Positions 1-7,745 are shown, counted from the stretch's first letter. The stretch: 50,469 bases of DNA from Bacteroidota bacterium (GCA_023430465.1 JAEZAM010000021.1:1-50469); one strand, 5' to 3'. Notes: generated by a model from the sequence alone, not told the origin. A program made the numbers and translations.

Positions 1-431
1 CCGGTCATCTCCTTCACAACGATTCGGAAAAACACGCCGGGTAACTGGCTCATATCTTCCTCGTCAAACGGCCACTCGGGCGAAATGCGCATCGTTTTGC
101 TGCTGACGAACGGGATTTTCCTTTTTCCGAGCACATTCAATGCCGCAAGGCGCTGTTCCGTTGATGTCAACTCCTCGAACAATCCCTCACACAATACACT
201 TTTCCAATTGGATAATTGTTCTGTATCATCCACCAGGAACCTGACGTTCGGATCCTTCCTCATAAGCGCTAGTTTCCTGCCCTCCATTGAATATATATAA
301 ACGCAGCCTCCTTCAAACGCATAACTAACCGGCACCACATATGGTGCAGGTGCATCATTGCATGCCAGCCGGCCCACCGGTTGAGTCAAAAGGATTTCAA
401 GCATTTGCGGGGTTGTCAATGTACCGAACAT
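1..431 (-). CDS. Pyridoxamine 5'-phosphate oxidase-like flavin-binding protein (3' part outside window)
   Basis: This minus-strand reading frame opens with ATG at 429-431 and stays open for 143 codons to the left edge of the window, so the C-terminus is missing. The visible protein begins MFGTLTTPQMLEILLTQPVG and continues with GRLAC, PYVVPVSYAFEGG, YIYSMEGRK, DPNVRFLVDD and NWKSVLCEGLFEEL. That order of motifs is typical of the split-barrel FMN-binding family that includes NimA-like nitroimidazole-resistance proteins and other flavin-nucleotide-binding proteins. Known members bind FMN or a similar cofactor; the substrate of this one cannot be read from sequence. It is divergent from the stress protein on the plus strand, with about 160 bp between the two starts. 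The family call is fairly secure, the function is not. Confidence 0.8.
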   Translation of the reverse strand, partial: MFGTLTTPQMLEILLTQPVGRLACNDAPAPYVVPVSYAFEGGCVYIYSMEGRKLALMRKDPNVRFLVDDTEQLSNWKSVLCEGLFEELTSTEQRLAALNVLGKRKIPFVSSKTMRISPEWPFDEEDMSQLPGVFFRIVVKEMT

Positions 432-594
432 AATTCCTGGTTGAGGTGAATAATTGAAGAAATGGTTTTCAACGGGCAGAGATAAAACTACTATCGCCCG
501 CGTGTCTGCAGCAAAATTTCAATCATGCCGTGATATGATTTTGATCAATACGAAACGGGAATTTTTCGTGACCTTTAAAACAAATGAACATGCA

Positions 595-1434
595 ATGAAA
601 AAGATCCTCGTACCAACCGATTTTTCAGGAAACTCAAAAGCGGGTGTTCGTTTTGCCATGCTGTTGGCAGAAAGACAAAAGCTGGAACTGGTATTTATCC
701 ACGTGGTCAACATTCTCCGCGCCAGCCGATGGTCAGATGCGTATTATGAAAGTTATGCCAGGCAGGAAGAGGAAATACATCGCCAGAAACTGGAGACGTA
801 TATCGGTAGCATCTATTCAGAACTTTCAATTTCACCGGGAAAACGATCATTTGTCGTGCTGAACGGGCTCAGCCCGGATATTTCACTTCTCGACTACAGC
901 CGGAATGCACGAGGTATCGATCTCATCTGTATCAGCACCCGGGGAGCAGGAAAGCTGAAAAAGATCTTTGGCACAAATACAGGTAATTTGATTACCAGGT
1001 CCGAAGTGCCCGTGCTGGCTGTGCCCCGGAATTATAAGGGTACCGGAATTTCGCGTATCCTGTATGCGAGCGACCTGATGAATTACGCTTCCGAATTGAA
1101 AAAGGTAATAGCTATCGCTGAGATCTTCGAGGCGGCAATTGACGTAGTGCATTTTGCGTGGCCGGAGGAGATCATGCCCGAACGAAAAAAAGTTGAAGCT
1201 TTATCCAGGAAGCCATTTAAATACGGTCTTAACCTGCATTTTGAAGAAGATGATGGCATGCAATCTTTCATCGATAACCTGGAAAAACAGGTGAGTAAAA
1301 GAAAGCCCGGCATGCTGGTGATGTTCACCAATCAACAACGAACTTTTTTCCAGAAACTCTTTTCAGGCAGCCGTGCCGAACAGGTTGCCTTTCGTATAAA
1401 AGTGCCGCTGCTCGTTTTCAATAAAGCGAAATAG
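595..1434 (+). CDS. Universal stress protein with two tandem Usp domains
   Basis: The 279-residue protein starts MKKILVPTDFSGNSK, the normal beginning of a Usp fold, so the ATG at 595 is preferred over an in-frame ATG at 454 that would add 47 residues with no family similarity. Domain 1 covers about residues 1-145 and ends with STRGAGKLKKIFGTNTGN and SEVPVLAVP, a recognisable form of the glycine-rich ATP-binding loop. Domain 2, about 150-279, keeps the fold (ISRILYASDL, KVPLLVF) but its loop reads TNQQRTFFQKLFSGSRAEQ and lacks the first glycines, so it probably binds nucleotide poorly. Tandem cytoplasmic Usp proteins of this length are common in Bacteroidota and are linked to stress or starvation. 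It ends at a bidirectional terminator shared with the convergent lipoprotein gene. Confidence 0.9.
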   Translation: MKKILVPTDFSGNSKAGVRFAMLLAERQKLELVFIHVVNILRASRWSDAYYESYARQEEEIHRQKLETYIGSIYSELSISPGKRSFVVLNGLSPDISLLDYSRNARGIDLICISTRGAGKLKKIFGTNTGNLITRSEVPVLAVPRNYKGTGISRILYASDLMNYASELKKVIAIAEIFEAAIDVVHFAWPEEIMPERKKVEALSRKPFKYGLNLHFEEDDGMQSFIDNLEKQVSKRKPGMLVMFTNQQRTFFQKLFSGSRAEQVAFRIKVPLLVFNKAK

Positions 1435-1464
1435 TGGCATAGACAACGTTTTTGGTTAGCAGGC

Positions 1465-1498
1465 AAAGAAATGGCAGCTCTGAGGCTGCCATTTCTTT
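1465..1498. terminator. Bidirectional rho-independent terminator
   Basis: A perfect 14-bp inverted repeat (arms 1465-1478 and 1485-1498, core GGCAGC/GCTGCC) encloses a 6-nt loop. The arm ends are A-rich on the left and T-rich on the right, so each strand reads hairpin followed by U-rich sequence. It lies between the convergent universal stress protein and lipoprotein genes and can serve both. Confidence 0.88.
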
Positions 1499-1504
1499 TG
1501 CAGG

Positions 1505-1882
1505 TTAGTTTCCCCCGGTTCGAAGCAACAGGTACATCGCAAGCACTTCCTTGTAGGCCATGCCGGTTTTCTCCGTTTTATTCATTTGCTCCAGGATGCT
1601 GAGATTGGTCTCTTCAATCCCCCGGTTTTTCAATACCGATTTTGCCCGGTAGGTATATTCGCCAATGGAATCTTTTGGCAGACTGTATTTTGCCGAAAGC
1701 TCTTCCAGAAGTGTTTTCATTTTTTTCACTTCGGGGCTATTCTTATCATAGATGTCATCGATCACCGCCAATTTTTCTTCGACGGGAATGTCTTCGGTCT
1801 TTTTTGTTTCGGTGGTAGTGGTGGAATCTCCGCAGGAGATAAGTAAAACGGCAAATGCCATGATTGTGAGAAATCGTTTCAT
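1505..1882 (-). CDS. Small predicted lipoprotein of unknown function
   Basis: This 125-residue protein has a lipoprotein signal: MKRFLTIMAFAVLLISCG, with the probable lipidated Cys at residue 17. A Thr/Glu/Lys-rich linker follows (residues 20-35), then a charged, probably helical region with no family I recognise. A promoter-like pair lies upstream at 1968-1996 on the minus strand. The gene converges on the universal stress protein gene across the terminator at 1465-1498. Export to the envelope is well supported; a role is not. Confidence 0.8.
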   Translation of the reverse strand: MKRFLTIMAFAVLLISCGDSTTTTETKKTEDIPVEEKLAVIDDIYDKNSPEVKKMKTLLEELSAKYSLPKDSIGEYTYRAKSVLKNRGIEETNLSILEQMNKTEKTGMAYKEVLAMYLLLRTGGN

Positions 1883-1967
1883 AGATAAATTGAATGTTGC
1901 CTACTCTTTCAAAATGCAGTTTTCGGCGTGGCTGGCTAAAACAGGGTTCGTTGCTTCGTAGCCGTTG

Positions 1968-1996
1968 CAAAGTAGAACACATCCCGCAGAAGTGCA
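1968..1996 (-). promoter_or_regulatory. Bacteroidetes-type promoter for the small lipoprotein gene
   Basis: Read on the minus strand, TTG (1994-1996) is followed after 19 nt by TACTTTG (1968-1974), close to the Bacteroidetes -33/-7 pair TTTG and TAnnTTTG. It would start RNA near 1962 with a leader of about 80 nt. Confidence 0.5.
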
Positions 1997-2077
1997 AGCC
2001 CATCAAGGGTTTGTTGCAGCGTATCCTAAAATTGTTCACGTGTTTACGGCAACCCGTAAAGAGGATAGGCTAAGGGT

Positions 2078-2281
2078 GAAGTGCGGAGAGCGGAGTGCGG
2101 GGTGCGGCGGCCTTAACCTCAACCGCCTGGCGTGCTTCGGCTGTTGGTGTGGTGAACTTCTCTAGCTCGTAGTCTTCATTTCGGACACTAACAGTGGCAT
2201 CAGCAGGTTGAGGTTGAGGTTAAGGTTGAGATTGAAATCGCTCTCGCTCTCATTCCCGCTCTCATTCCAACTCCGCACTTC
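2078..2281. repeat. Nested inverted-repeat element upstream of rmuC
   Basis: The 424-bp gap between the lipoprotein and rmuC has no convincing gene. It holds two nested perfect inverted repeats. The outer arms are GAAGTGCGGAG at 2078-2088 and its reverse complement at 2271-2281. The inner arms are CCTTAACCTCAACC at 2111-2124 and GGTTGAGGTTAAGG at 2212-2225. Short tandem stretches adjoin them: GTGCGG units at 2081-2107, GAGGTT units at 2206-2231 and CTCTC units at 2240-2263. The core GAAGTGCGGAG recurs at 23962 and 49595. It looks like a non-coding mobile-type or REP-like element; no transposase is near. Confidence 0.7.
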
Positions 2282-2306
2282 CACTTTATTCCCTAAATTT
2301 ATTTTT

Positions 2307-3731
2307 ATGGAAACCATTTTACTTATCGCCGTGTTGCTGATGCTCGTGATCATCATCTTCCTTATCATGCGGAAGCCGGTCAACGAACAGGGGAAAAACT
2401 TTGATCAGCAGCTTCACCAGCTTGAGTCGGGTGTCAACCGCATCGAATCGGCTGTCAGGGCTGAATTCTCTACTAACCGTACTGAAAACAATGAAGCGCT
2501 GCGCAACAACCGGCAGGAGCTCAGCAATACCCTCCGTGGCTTCGAAGAAAGCATCGGGCGGCTCACATCGATCGTGGACAGTAAACTCCTCGAATTGAAC
2601 AACACCCAGGTGAACAATGCCCGCGATACAAGAAAAGATACAGCAGAGTCACTGCTTAGCTTCCGGCAGGAACTGAGCAGGACAATTGCAGAATTGAATT
2701 CACTGCAAAAGGAAAACTTTCTTTCGCTGCTTTCCCGGCAGGACCAACAAAACCGCGATACCAATGAACGCCTGGAGCGCATGCGGGAAACGCTGGAGAA
2801 AAAAGTGGCGGAGCTTCAGACAAACAATGAGAAGAAACTCGAAGACATAAGGATCACGGTCGACGAGAAGTTGCAGAAGACGCTGGAAACAAGACTTGGG
2901 GAATCTTTCCGCATCGTCAGCGAACGCCTCGAAGCGGTACACAAAGGGCTGGGAGATATGCAGCAACTGGCAACTGGTGTGGGTGATTTGAAGCGCGTGC
3001 TTACCAATGTCAAGGCACGCGGTGTGTTAGGTGAATACCAGCTTGAAAATTTGCTCGATCAGATGCTGACACCAGACCAGTATGCGAAGAATGTAAAGAC
3101 CAAGGAAGGTTCGAATGCCCTGGTCGAATTTGCGATTCGCTTTCCCGGTCAGAGTGATGACCGAAATAAGCCCATGTGGATGCCTGTCGATTCGAAATTT
3201 CCAAAGGAAGATTTCGAACTGCTGCTGGATGCCTATGATCATGGCAACCCGGAGTTCATCGAAAATCATCGCCGGGATTTCGTGCGCGGCATTCGCAAAT
3301 GCGCTGCCGACATTGCACAGAAATACATTGATCCGCCGAACACTACGGATTTTGCGATCATGTTTCTTCCTTTTGAAAGCCTGTACGCAGAGGTATTGCG
3401 GACGCCGGGTCTGTTCGAGTCAGTACAACGCGAATGCAAGATCATTATTACCGGGCCAACAACGTTGTCCGCTATCCTCAACAGTCTGCAGATGGGATTC
3501 AGAACGCTGGTCATAGAAAAACGCTCAAGTGAAGTGTGGCACTTGCTGGGCGCGGTCAAAACAGAATTTGGCACATTTGCCGGCATCCTGGAAAAGACAC
3601 AAAAAAAATTGCAGGAAGCGACCAATGTGATCGACCAGGCGGGCGTACGCTCGAGATCAATCGAACGGAAACTGCGTGCTGTACAGGAATTGCCTTCCCA
3701 TGATAACCCTGCATTGCTTACGGATGAGTAA
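2307..3731 (+). CDS. rmuC: DNA recombination protein RmuC
   Basis: This 474-residue protein starts METILLIAVLLMLVIIIFLI, a single N-terminal membrane anchor. A long Glu/Lys/Gln-rich coiled coil follows (about residues 35-225), then the conserved RmuC domain (about 230-430) with GVLGEYQLENLLDQ, PVDSKFPKEDFE, FAIMFLPFESLYAEVL and GPTTLSAILNSLQMGF. RmuC limits certain DNA inversion and recombination events, and the C-terminal domain is thought to be nuclease-like. The ATG at 2307 is chosen because an upstream in-frame ATG at 2208 lies within repeat DNA and would add a low-complexity RLRLRLRL stretch before the membrane segment. It is monocistronic and convergent with the amidohydrolase gene 23 bp downstream. 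Confidence 0.93.
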   Translation: METILLIAVLLMLVIIIFLIMRKPVNEQGKNFDQQLHQLESGVNRIESAVRAEFSTNRTENNEALRNNRQELSNTLRGFEESIGRLTSIVDSKLLELNNTQVNNARDTRKDTAESLLSFRQELSRTIAELNSLQKENFLSLLSRQDQQNRDTNERLERMRETLEKKVAELQTNNEKKLEDIRITVDEKLQKTLETRLGESFRIVSERLEAVHKGLGDMQQLATGVGDLKRVLTNVKARGVLGEYQLENLLDQMLTPDQYAKNVKTKEGSNALVEFAIRFPGQSDDRNKPMWMPVDSKFPKEDFELLLDAYDHGNPEFIENHRRDFVRGIRKCAADIAQKYIDPPNTTDFAIMFLPFESLYAEVLRTPGLFESVQRECKIIITGPTTLSAILNSLQMGFRTLVIEKRSSEVWHLLGAVKTEFGTFAGILEKTQKKLQEATNVIDQAGVRSRSIERKLRAVQELPSHDNPALLTDE

Positions 3732-3754
3732 CCGCGACCAAGGTCGGATGTACC

Positions 3755-5605
3755 TCATTTCTGAACTTCCGCCTGCTGTAAAAATGCCACCGGATTCAAC
3801 CGGGCGATCTGGTCAAACTCTTCTGGTAATAACCCACCGCTCATATCTGCATACATATTCTTATCCGACTTGTGATTTCTTACTACAAAGAAATCTGTGC
3901 CATACAGCACCTTCGACTTCAATCCCTCATTTTGAAGGGTCTGCCGCAAAAGCGGGAGGATGGACGGATCATCATGAAGTATATAGCTGATATCCGCATA
4001 AACATTTGGGTATTGCAGTATCATACTGCAAATGATCGAGTACCAATCGGTGTATCTCCAAAGCTGTTCTATTTTACCTGGTGAGTCATCACCCGTCATC
4101 GTTTTGAAAAACCGGATACCGGTGGTGGGATGTTTGGTCAACTGACTGCTGTAGTTGTACCGGTCTTTTTCAAAATAGCGTTTCCATTCGTCATCTCCTC
4201 CAAAATGACCCATGCATATTTTCAGGTGCCTGAGATTCTGTGTCATAGGGTGGTCAGGTCCGTTGTAGCCAAATAAGGTTCGCAGCCGCTCGTCAGTTGC
4301 ATTTCCTACCAGTTGGCGAAGTAATGGTTCTTCGAGCAGGCAGAGGTAGTTCAGCGGATGAGTGAAATTGATGGAGAAATCCATGTTGCGCAGTTCAGGT
4401 AGCGTCAGTTGTGCATAGCAGGTGGCACGGGCGGCCTTGCGTTCACGCTGCTCATCATTTTCAAATCCGTCACCGGGATAGTCTGTTGGAGATGGATTGT
4501 CATCATCGCCTTCCATCGCCTGCCGAAACACGGGATGTTGTCGCCAGTTCCATTCTTTCTGCCCCCGATAAAAAATTGTTCCCCGGATGCAATGCGTCAA
4601 AATTGGTATGCGCCGGTCGGCAGCATATTTCCACAAAGCGAGCAGTCGTTCATCAAAAGGGTAGTAGCCAAGGGCAGGGTAGATCTTGATGCCGCTGAAG
4701 CCATACTCTTCCAGGTAATCTTTTACAAAGGAGTCTTCGAGCCTGACCTTGTTGTTCTCAATAGACCAGTCGAAGTATATTTTATCGCCCGGTTTCGCGT
4801 TTATCTCATCACTCAACGGCACGAATCGTCTTGGGTCTGCAAAGAGGAAAGGGTAAAAGATGCCGGCATTGGAGGGGCGTTGCTTCAACATCCGAAGCTC
4901 ATCCATCTGATCCCGGTAGCGGGTTCTGCATGTCCCCGCGGCCATGTATTCCATATCCATTGGCAATACCACGAAGCCTGTTCCTTTGGGATATTGTCCT
5001 TTAAGCTTCGACAAGATGGTACCCTGTTTGCGGTGAAAGGCATACCGGCCAATATTGAGGTAACGTCTGAACAGATCGCGGGTTTGCTTACCCGGCAACA
5101 TGCTAAGCACTTTCCATAGCATACGGGAGAGAAAGAAAAGAAAGTTGCGCCCCGAAGGCAGCAGGATGATGACAAGCAGGATGATGAGGACATTGACCGT
5201 AACAGACCGGATGTTCCATATGAAAGGTGCAAGCCACGCTGCCAGGGCCGCGAGCTTTGCGGAAAGCCAGGATTTATCGGGCGGAAACACCGGTGTTATC
5301 AGCCGGTAGATGATGAAAAAACTTTGCAGGAAAATGTAGTAACCAAGGATCACATTCAGCGGGTAAATCTTGTTCAGGATGCCGGCCATCCAGGTGTAGG
5401 CAACACTTGTTTTCTTTGCAATCAGTGAATAGCGCAGGCGGGCAGGGCCATTGTACCACCATCGGAAAATGGCAACGAACGCACCCAGGTGGATCAAGAG
5501 GTGTAATGGTGCCGGTACAAATTTCTTTGCGAGAAATGGAGGAACGTGGTCAGCGGTGAAAATATGGGTATGGCAATTGACGAGGGGCAATGGCGATTTG
5601 CTCAT
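3755..5605 (-). CDS. Membrane-embedded amidohydrolase-family protein
   Basis: The 616-residue protein carries metal-ligand motifs of the amidohydrolase TIM barrel: NCHTHIF (HxH at residues 12 and 14), a possible bridging Lys in GIKIYP, ILTHC, CMGHFGGD and YGTDFF near the C-terminus. Directly after the HxH strand come about four hydrophobic segments (roughly residues 34-50, 83-104, 114-130 and 135-160) before the rest of the barrel resumes near residue 200. The barrel therefore appears split by a membrane module. Known amidohydrolase-2 proteins are metal-dependent hydrolases or decarboxylases; the substrate here is unknown. No partner gene is adjacent: rmuC converges from the left and a receiver gene diverges on the right. 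The superfamily call rests on motifs, so function stays open. Confidence 0.7.
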   Translation of the reverse strand: MSKSPLPLVNCHTHIFTADHVPPFLAKKFVPAPLHLLIHLGAFVAIFRWWYNGPARLRYSLIAKKTSVAYTWMAGILNKIYPLNVILGYYIFLQSFFIIYRLITPVFPPDKSWLSAKLAALAAWLAPFIWNIRSVTVNVLIILLVIILLPSGRNFLFFLSRMLWKVLSMLPGKQTRDLFRRYLNIGRYAFHRKQGTILSKLKGQYPKGTGFVVLPMDMEYMAAGTCRTRYRDQMDELRMLKQRPSNAGIFYPFLFADPRRFVPLSDEINAKPGDKIYFDWSIENNKVRLEDSFVKDYLEEYGFSGIKIYPALGYYPFDERLLALWKYAADRRIPILTHCIRGTIFYRGQKEWNWRQHPVFRQAMEGDDDNPSPTDYPGDGFENDEQRERKAARATCYAQLTLPELRNMDFSINFTHPLNYLCLLEEPLLRQLVGNATDERLRTLFGYNGPDHPMTQNLRHLKICMGHFGGDDEWKRYFEKDRYNYSSQLTKHPTTGIRFFKTMTGDDSPGKIEQLWRYTDWYSIICSMILQYPNVYADISYILHDDPSILPLLRQTLQNEGLKSKVLYGTDFFVVRNHKSDKNMYADMSGGLLPEEFDQIARLNPVAFLQQAEVQK

Positions 5606-5698
5606 AGCAGGACAGGTTTATGACCCTTAAATTAAGAAACGTTTCAACAAATTGAACCGCCCGATATAAATCTTGTTAGGGCCTTTTCAACAAACAGA

Positions 5699-6076
5699 AT
5701 GAAGAATAGCATATGGATTTACGAAGATGACCTGGCTATACGGGATTCGCTGGAGCTGATCCTGGCAGCGGCCGGCTATCACACCCGGAGTTTCTCGGAT
5801 CCGGGGATACTGGACCCGGCAAACGGTTACCCGGACCTTTATTTGCTCGACCGGCAGGTAACCGGCATAGACGGACTTGATATATGCAGGCAACTCAAAT
5901 CAGGCACAAGCACCCGGAATATCCCCATTGTCATGATATCTGCCAGCCCCCAGGTTGCCCGCCTCGCTGCTGTTGCCGGCGCCGACTATTTCCTCGAAAA
6001 ACCGTTCGATATGCAGGAACTTCTAAAGGGGATAAAGCGCTGCATTGAAGCGGGCAGTCCATCGCAAAATGATTAA
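5699..6076 (+). CDS. Stand-alone response regulator receiver protein
   Basis: At 125 residues this is a single receiver domain with no output domain. The acidic pair is D10/D11 (YEDD), the phosphoacceptor is D51 (LLDRQVTGIDGL), the switch residue is in MISAS, and the conserved Lys is in EKPF. All catalytic residues are present, so it should be phosphorylated like CheY or Spo0F-type carriers. It is followed after 89 bp by a PAS histidine kinase on the same strand, a likely partner, although that kinase has lost its canonical phosphoacceptor histidine. Single-domain receivers commonly act in phosphorelays or by protein contact. Confidence 0.9.
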   Translation: MKNSIWIYEDDLAIRDSLELILAAAGYHTRSFSDPGILDPANGYPDLYLLDRQVTGIDGLDICRQLKSGTSTRNIPIVMISASPQVARLAAVAGADYFLEKPFDMQELLKGIKRCIEAGSPSQND

Positions 6077-6165
6077 GTGCTCTGCCGCCGCCCGCCGGTA
6101 TCCGGTCATATTAGATTTTTGGTACAGAATTGGAAACGTGAGCATCGTCTAACTCATTCTTTAAT

Positions 6166-7329
6166 ATGAACGGCGAATCGGCAAAATCAAGAACATTCGA
6201 GGATCGGCTGGCAATTATGCTCAACGACTGCAGCATTGACCGGCTGATGGCTATTGACAAGGACTGGAAAATCATCGCATGGAACAAAACATCGGAATTG
6301 TTATCCGGTCGAAAGGCAAATGAAGTCATCGGGATGCACCTGCTGGACGCCTTTCCTGAGCTATCAGTGGAGGAGGAAACGCTGAAAGCGATCGAAACCG
6401 CCATGCGAGGTTATAAGACCTTCCTTCCTGCTGCCCGTTCCGGCTTCAACCGGATCAACCTCGAAAATCATTTCATTCCATTACAAGAGTGTGGCGCCGA
6501 CATCGAGGGTGTGATGAATATCATCCATGATGTAGCGCATCGTGTGAAAGCCGAGCAACAACTTCACCGGCTGAATCTTGCACTCGAAAAAAAATACCAG
6601 CAACTGGAGCGGACTTCGGCCGAGCTGGCCACATATACTTACGTCACTTCCCGCGATATCAAGGAGCCGCTTCGGCAACTTTATACCGGGCTGGAATATC
6701 TTGTCAAAACAGAAGGGCGGGCATTCTCAGATATGGGACGGGCCAACCTTCGGAAAATGCAATCTTCGCTCAACAGGATGAACCTGCTGGTGGATGATAT
6801 ACTTTCCCTCTCAGGTATTGACGGTTCAGGGTTTGAACAGGAAGATGTTGACCTGAATGATGTGGTAGCTGAAGTGCTGGAAAAGCTGGAAGCCAGAATT
6901 GCTGAGACTTCAGCCCTGGTCGAGAAGGACGAGCTGCCGACCATTAGAGCTAACCGGCAAATGATGAAAACACTTTTTTTCCAGTTGCTCGATAATGCCA
7001 TCAAATTTCAGCCCGAGGGGAATGTTCCGCGTGTACACATTTCCGCAAAATTGGTGCAACCTGCGTCGGCAGATAAACTCAACCCATACGATGTATTGGA
7101 ACTCAAAGTGGCGGATAACGGAATAGGCTTTGCGAACGAGGATGCTGAACGCATGTTTAATATGTTTGAAAAGCTCCAGGAGCCCGGCGCTTACCGCGGT
7201 TCGGGTATGGGGCTTACCATTTGCCGCAAGATCGTGCAGGCGCATGATGGTACCATCCGTGCCGTGGGAGACCCCGGGCATGGTGCAGAGCTGATCGTTC
7301 ACCTGCCAATTTCAGGGGAAATCGCATAG
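6166..7329 (+). CDS. PAS-domain histidine kinase with a degenerate H-box
   Basis: The 387-residue protein has a PAS domain (about residues 18-125; IDKDWKIIAWNKTSELLSGR), a short coiled coil (126-155), a dimerisation region and an HATPase domain. The ATP-binding motifs look intact: N-box LLDNAIKF (N277), G1 ADNGIGF (D317), F-box MFNMFEKL and G2 GSGMGL (345-350). The H-box, normally of the form SHDLKEPLR, reads SRDIKEPLR: residue 163, codon CGC at 6652-6654, is Arg where the phosphorylated His should be. There is no membrane segment, so it is cytoplasmic. It follows the stand-alone receiver gene. It may be a non-autophosphorylating regulator of another kinase, or the change may be a sequencing error or recent mutation (CAC to CGC is one transition). 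Confidence 0.88.
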   Translation: MNGESAKSRTFEDRLAIMLNDCSIDRLMAIDKDWKIIAWNKTSELLSGRKANEVIGMHLLDAFPELSVEEETLKAIETAMRGYKTFLPAARSGFNRINLENHFIPLQECGADIEGVMNIIHDVAHRVKAEQQLHRLNLALEKKYQQLERTSAELATYTYVTSRDIKEPLRQLYTGLEYLVKTEGRAFSDMGRANLRKMQSSLNRMNLLVDDILSLSGIDGSGFEQEDVDLNDVVAEVLEKLEARIAETSALVEKDELPTIRANRQMMKTLFFQLLDNAIKFQPEGNVPRVHISAKLVQPASADKLNPYDVLELKVADNGIGFANEDAERMFNMFEKLQEPGAYRGSGMGLTICRKIVQAHDGTIRAVGDPGHGAELIVHLPISGEIA

Positions 7330-7395
7330 GTTAAACGTTACGCCAGTACTCGGCTGATTTTCTACAATTTTATCCAGGCCTACCAGGCGGCATTG

Positions 7396-7427
7396 AAAAA
7401 AAACCGCCCCTGGACGGTGGGGCGGTT
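7396..7427 (-). terminator. Minus-strand rho-independent terminator
   Basis: Arms 7402-7410 and 7419-7427 (AACCGCCCC / GGGGCGGTT) form a 9-bp stem with an 8-nt loop. On the minus strand the stem is followed by eight U residues (A-run 7396-7403 on the plus strand). On the plus strand no U-run follows, so it ends a minus-strand transcript although no minus-strand gene lies here. Confidence 0.8.
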
Positions 7428-7527
7428 GTAATCTGCTCAGGCGGACAAAAATGATAGTGGTTGTTCGGATAGTCGGTTTTTCAGGGATTAATCTTATATA
7501 TGTCGACTTGGTTGCCTTGGTTCGGTG
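7396..7527 (-). ncRNA. Candidate small RNA on the minus strand
   Basis: A promoter-like element TTACTTTG (plus-strand CAAAGTAA, 7531-7538) points left, and the strong minus-strand terminator at 7396-7427 lies about 100 nt downstream. The roughly 130-nt interval contains no ATG-initiated reading frame on that strand. An orphan promoter-terminator pair of this size suggests a small non-coding RNA. I did not recognise a known family, and no clear -33 element was found. Confidence 0.4.
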
Positions 7528-7605
7528 ATGCAAAGTAACGGCCTCTCACCCCCGGGAAAAATAGGGATCGATGCCATTTCAGCGTAATTCGAGTAACAGT
7601 GCAGG

Positions 7606-7628
7606 TGTAGTAGAAATACTACATTTTT
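7606..7628 (+). other. Palindrome followed by a T-run (operator or weak terminator)
   Basis: TGTAGTA (7606-7612), loop GAAA, TACTACA (7617-7623) and five Ts form a small perfect hairpin. It lies 26 bp upstream of the -33 element of the candidate small RNA promoter at 7649-7679, so it could be a regulator binding site instead of a terminator. No evidence in the window decides between the two. Confidence 0.4.
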
Positions 7629-7648
7629 AAAATACCACGTAACGGGTA

Positions 7649-7679
7649 TTTGATATCCAGCAATTACGGCCTATCATTG
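7649..7679 (+). promoter_or_regulatory. Bacteroidetes-type promoter of the candidate 60-nt small RNA
   Basis: TTTG at 7649-7652 is followed after exactly 19 nt by TATCATTG at 7672-7679, one base away from the TAnnTTTG consensus. Transcription would begin near 7686. Confidence 0.5.
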
Positions 7680-7685
7680 TACTGG

Positions 7686-7745
7686 TTTTTCATAGGATAT
7701 TGGATTTTAAAACGGGGCTGGATTTCTATCCGGGCCCTTTTTTTT
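7686..7745 (+). ncRNA. Candidate 60-nt small RNA upstream of the his leader
   Basis: It runs from the inferred start of the promoter at 7649-7679 to a terminator at 7714-7745. There is no ATG in the interval, so it is not a second leader peptide. It ends about 30 bp before the his promoter. It may be an independent small RNA, or an upstream start whose terminator insulates the his promoter. No known family was recognised. Confidence 0.4.
7714..7745 (+). terminator. Rho-independent terminator before the his promoter
   Basis: GGGGCTGGAT (7714-7723) pairs with ATCCGGGCCC (7728-7737) with one mismatch across a TTCT loop, followed by eight Ts (7738-7745). It insulates the his promoter from upstream transcription. 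Confidence 0.75.

Noticed and set aside
2208..2306. N-terminal RLRLRLRL extension of RmuC
   Set aside because: It is translated repeat DNA; the membrane anchor typical of RmuC begins at the ATG at 2307.
4409..5119. 236-codon plus-strand open frame inside the amidohydrolase gene
   Set aside because: It is antisense to a gene with clear catalytic motifs, has no recognisable domain, and its frame is explained by codon bias of the real gene.
7312..7533. 73-codon minus-strand frame between the kinase and his leader
   Set aside because: It crosses the minus-strand terminator at 7396-7427, has no family resemblance, and overlaps the kinase 3' end.
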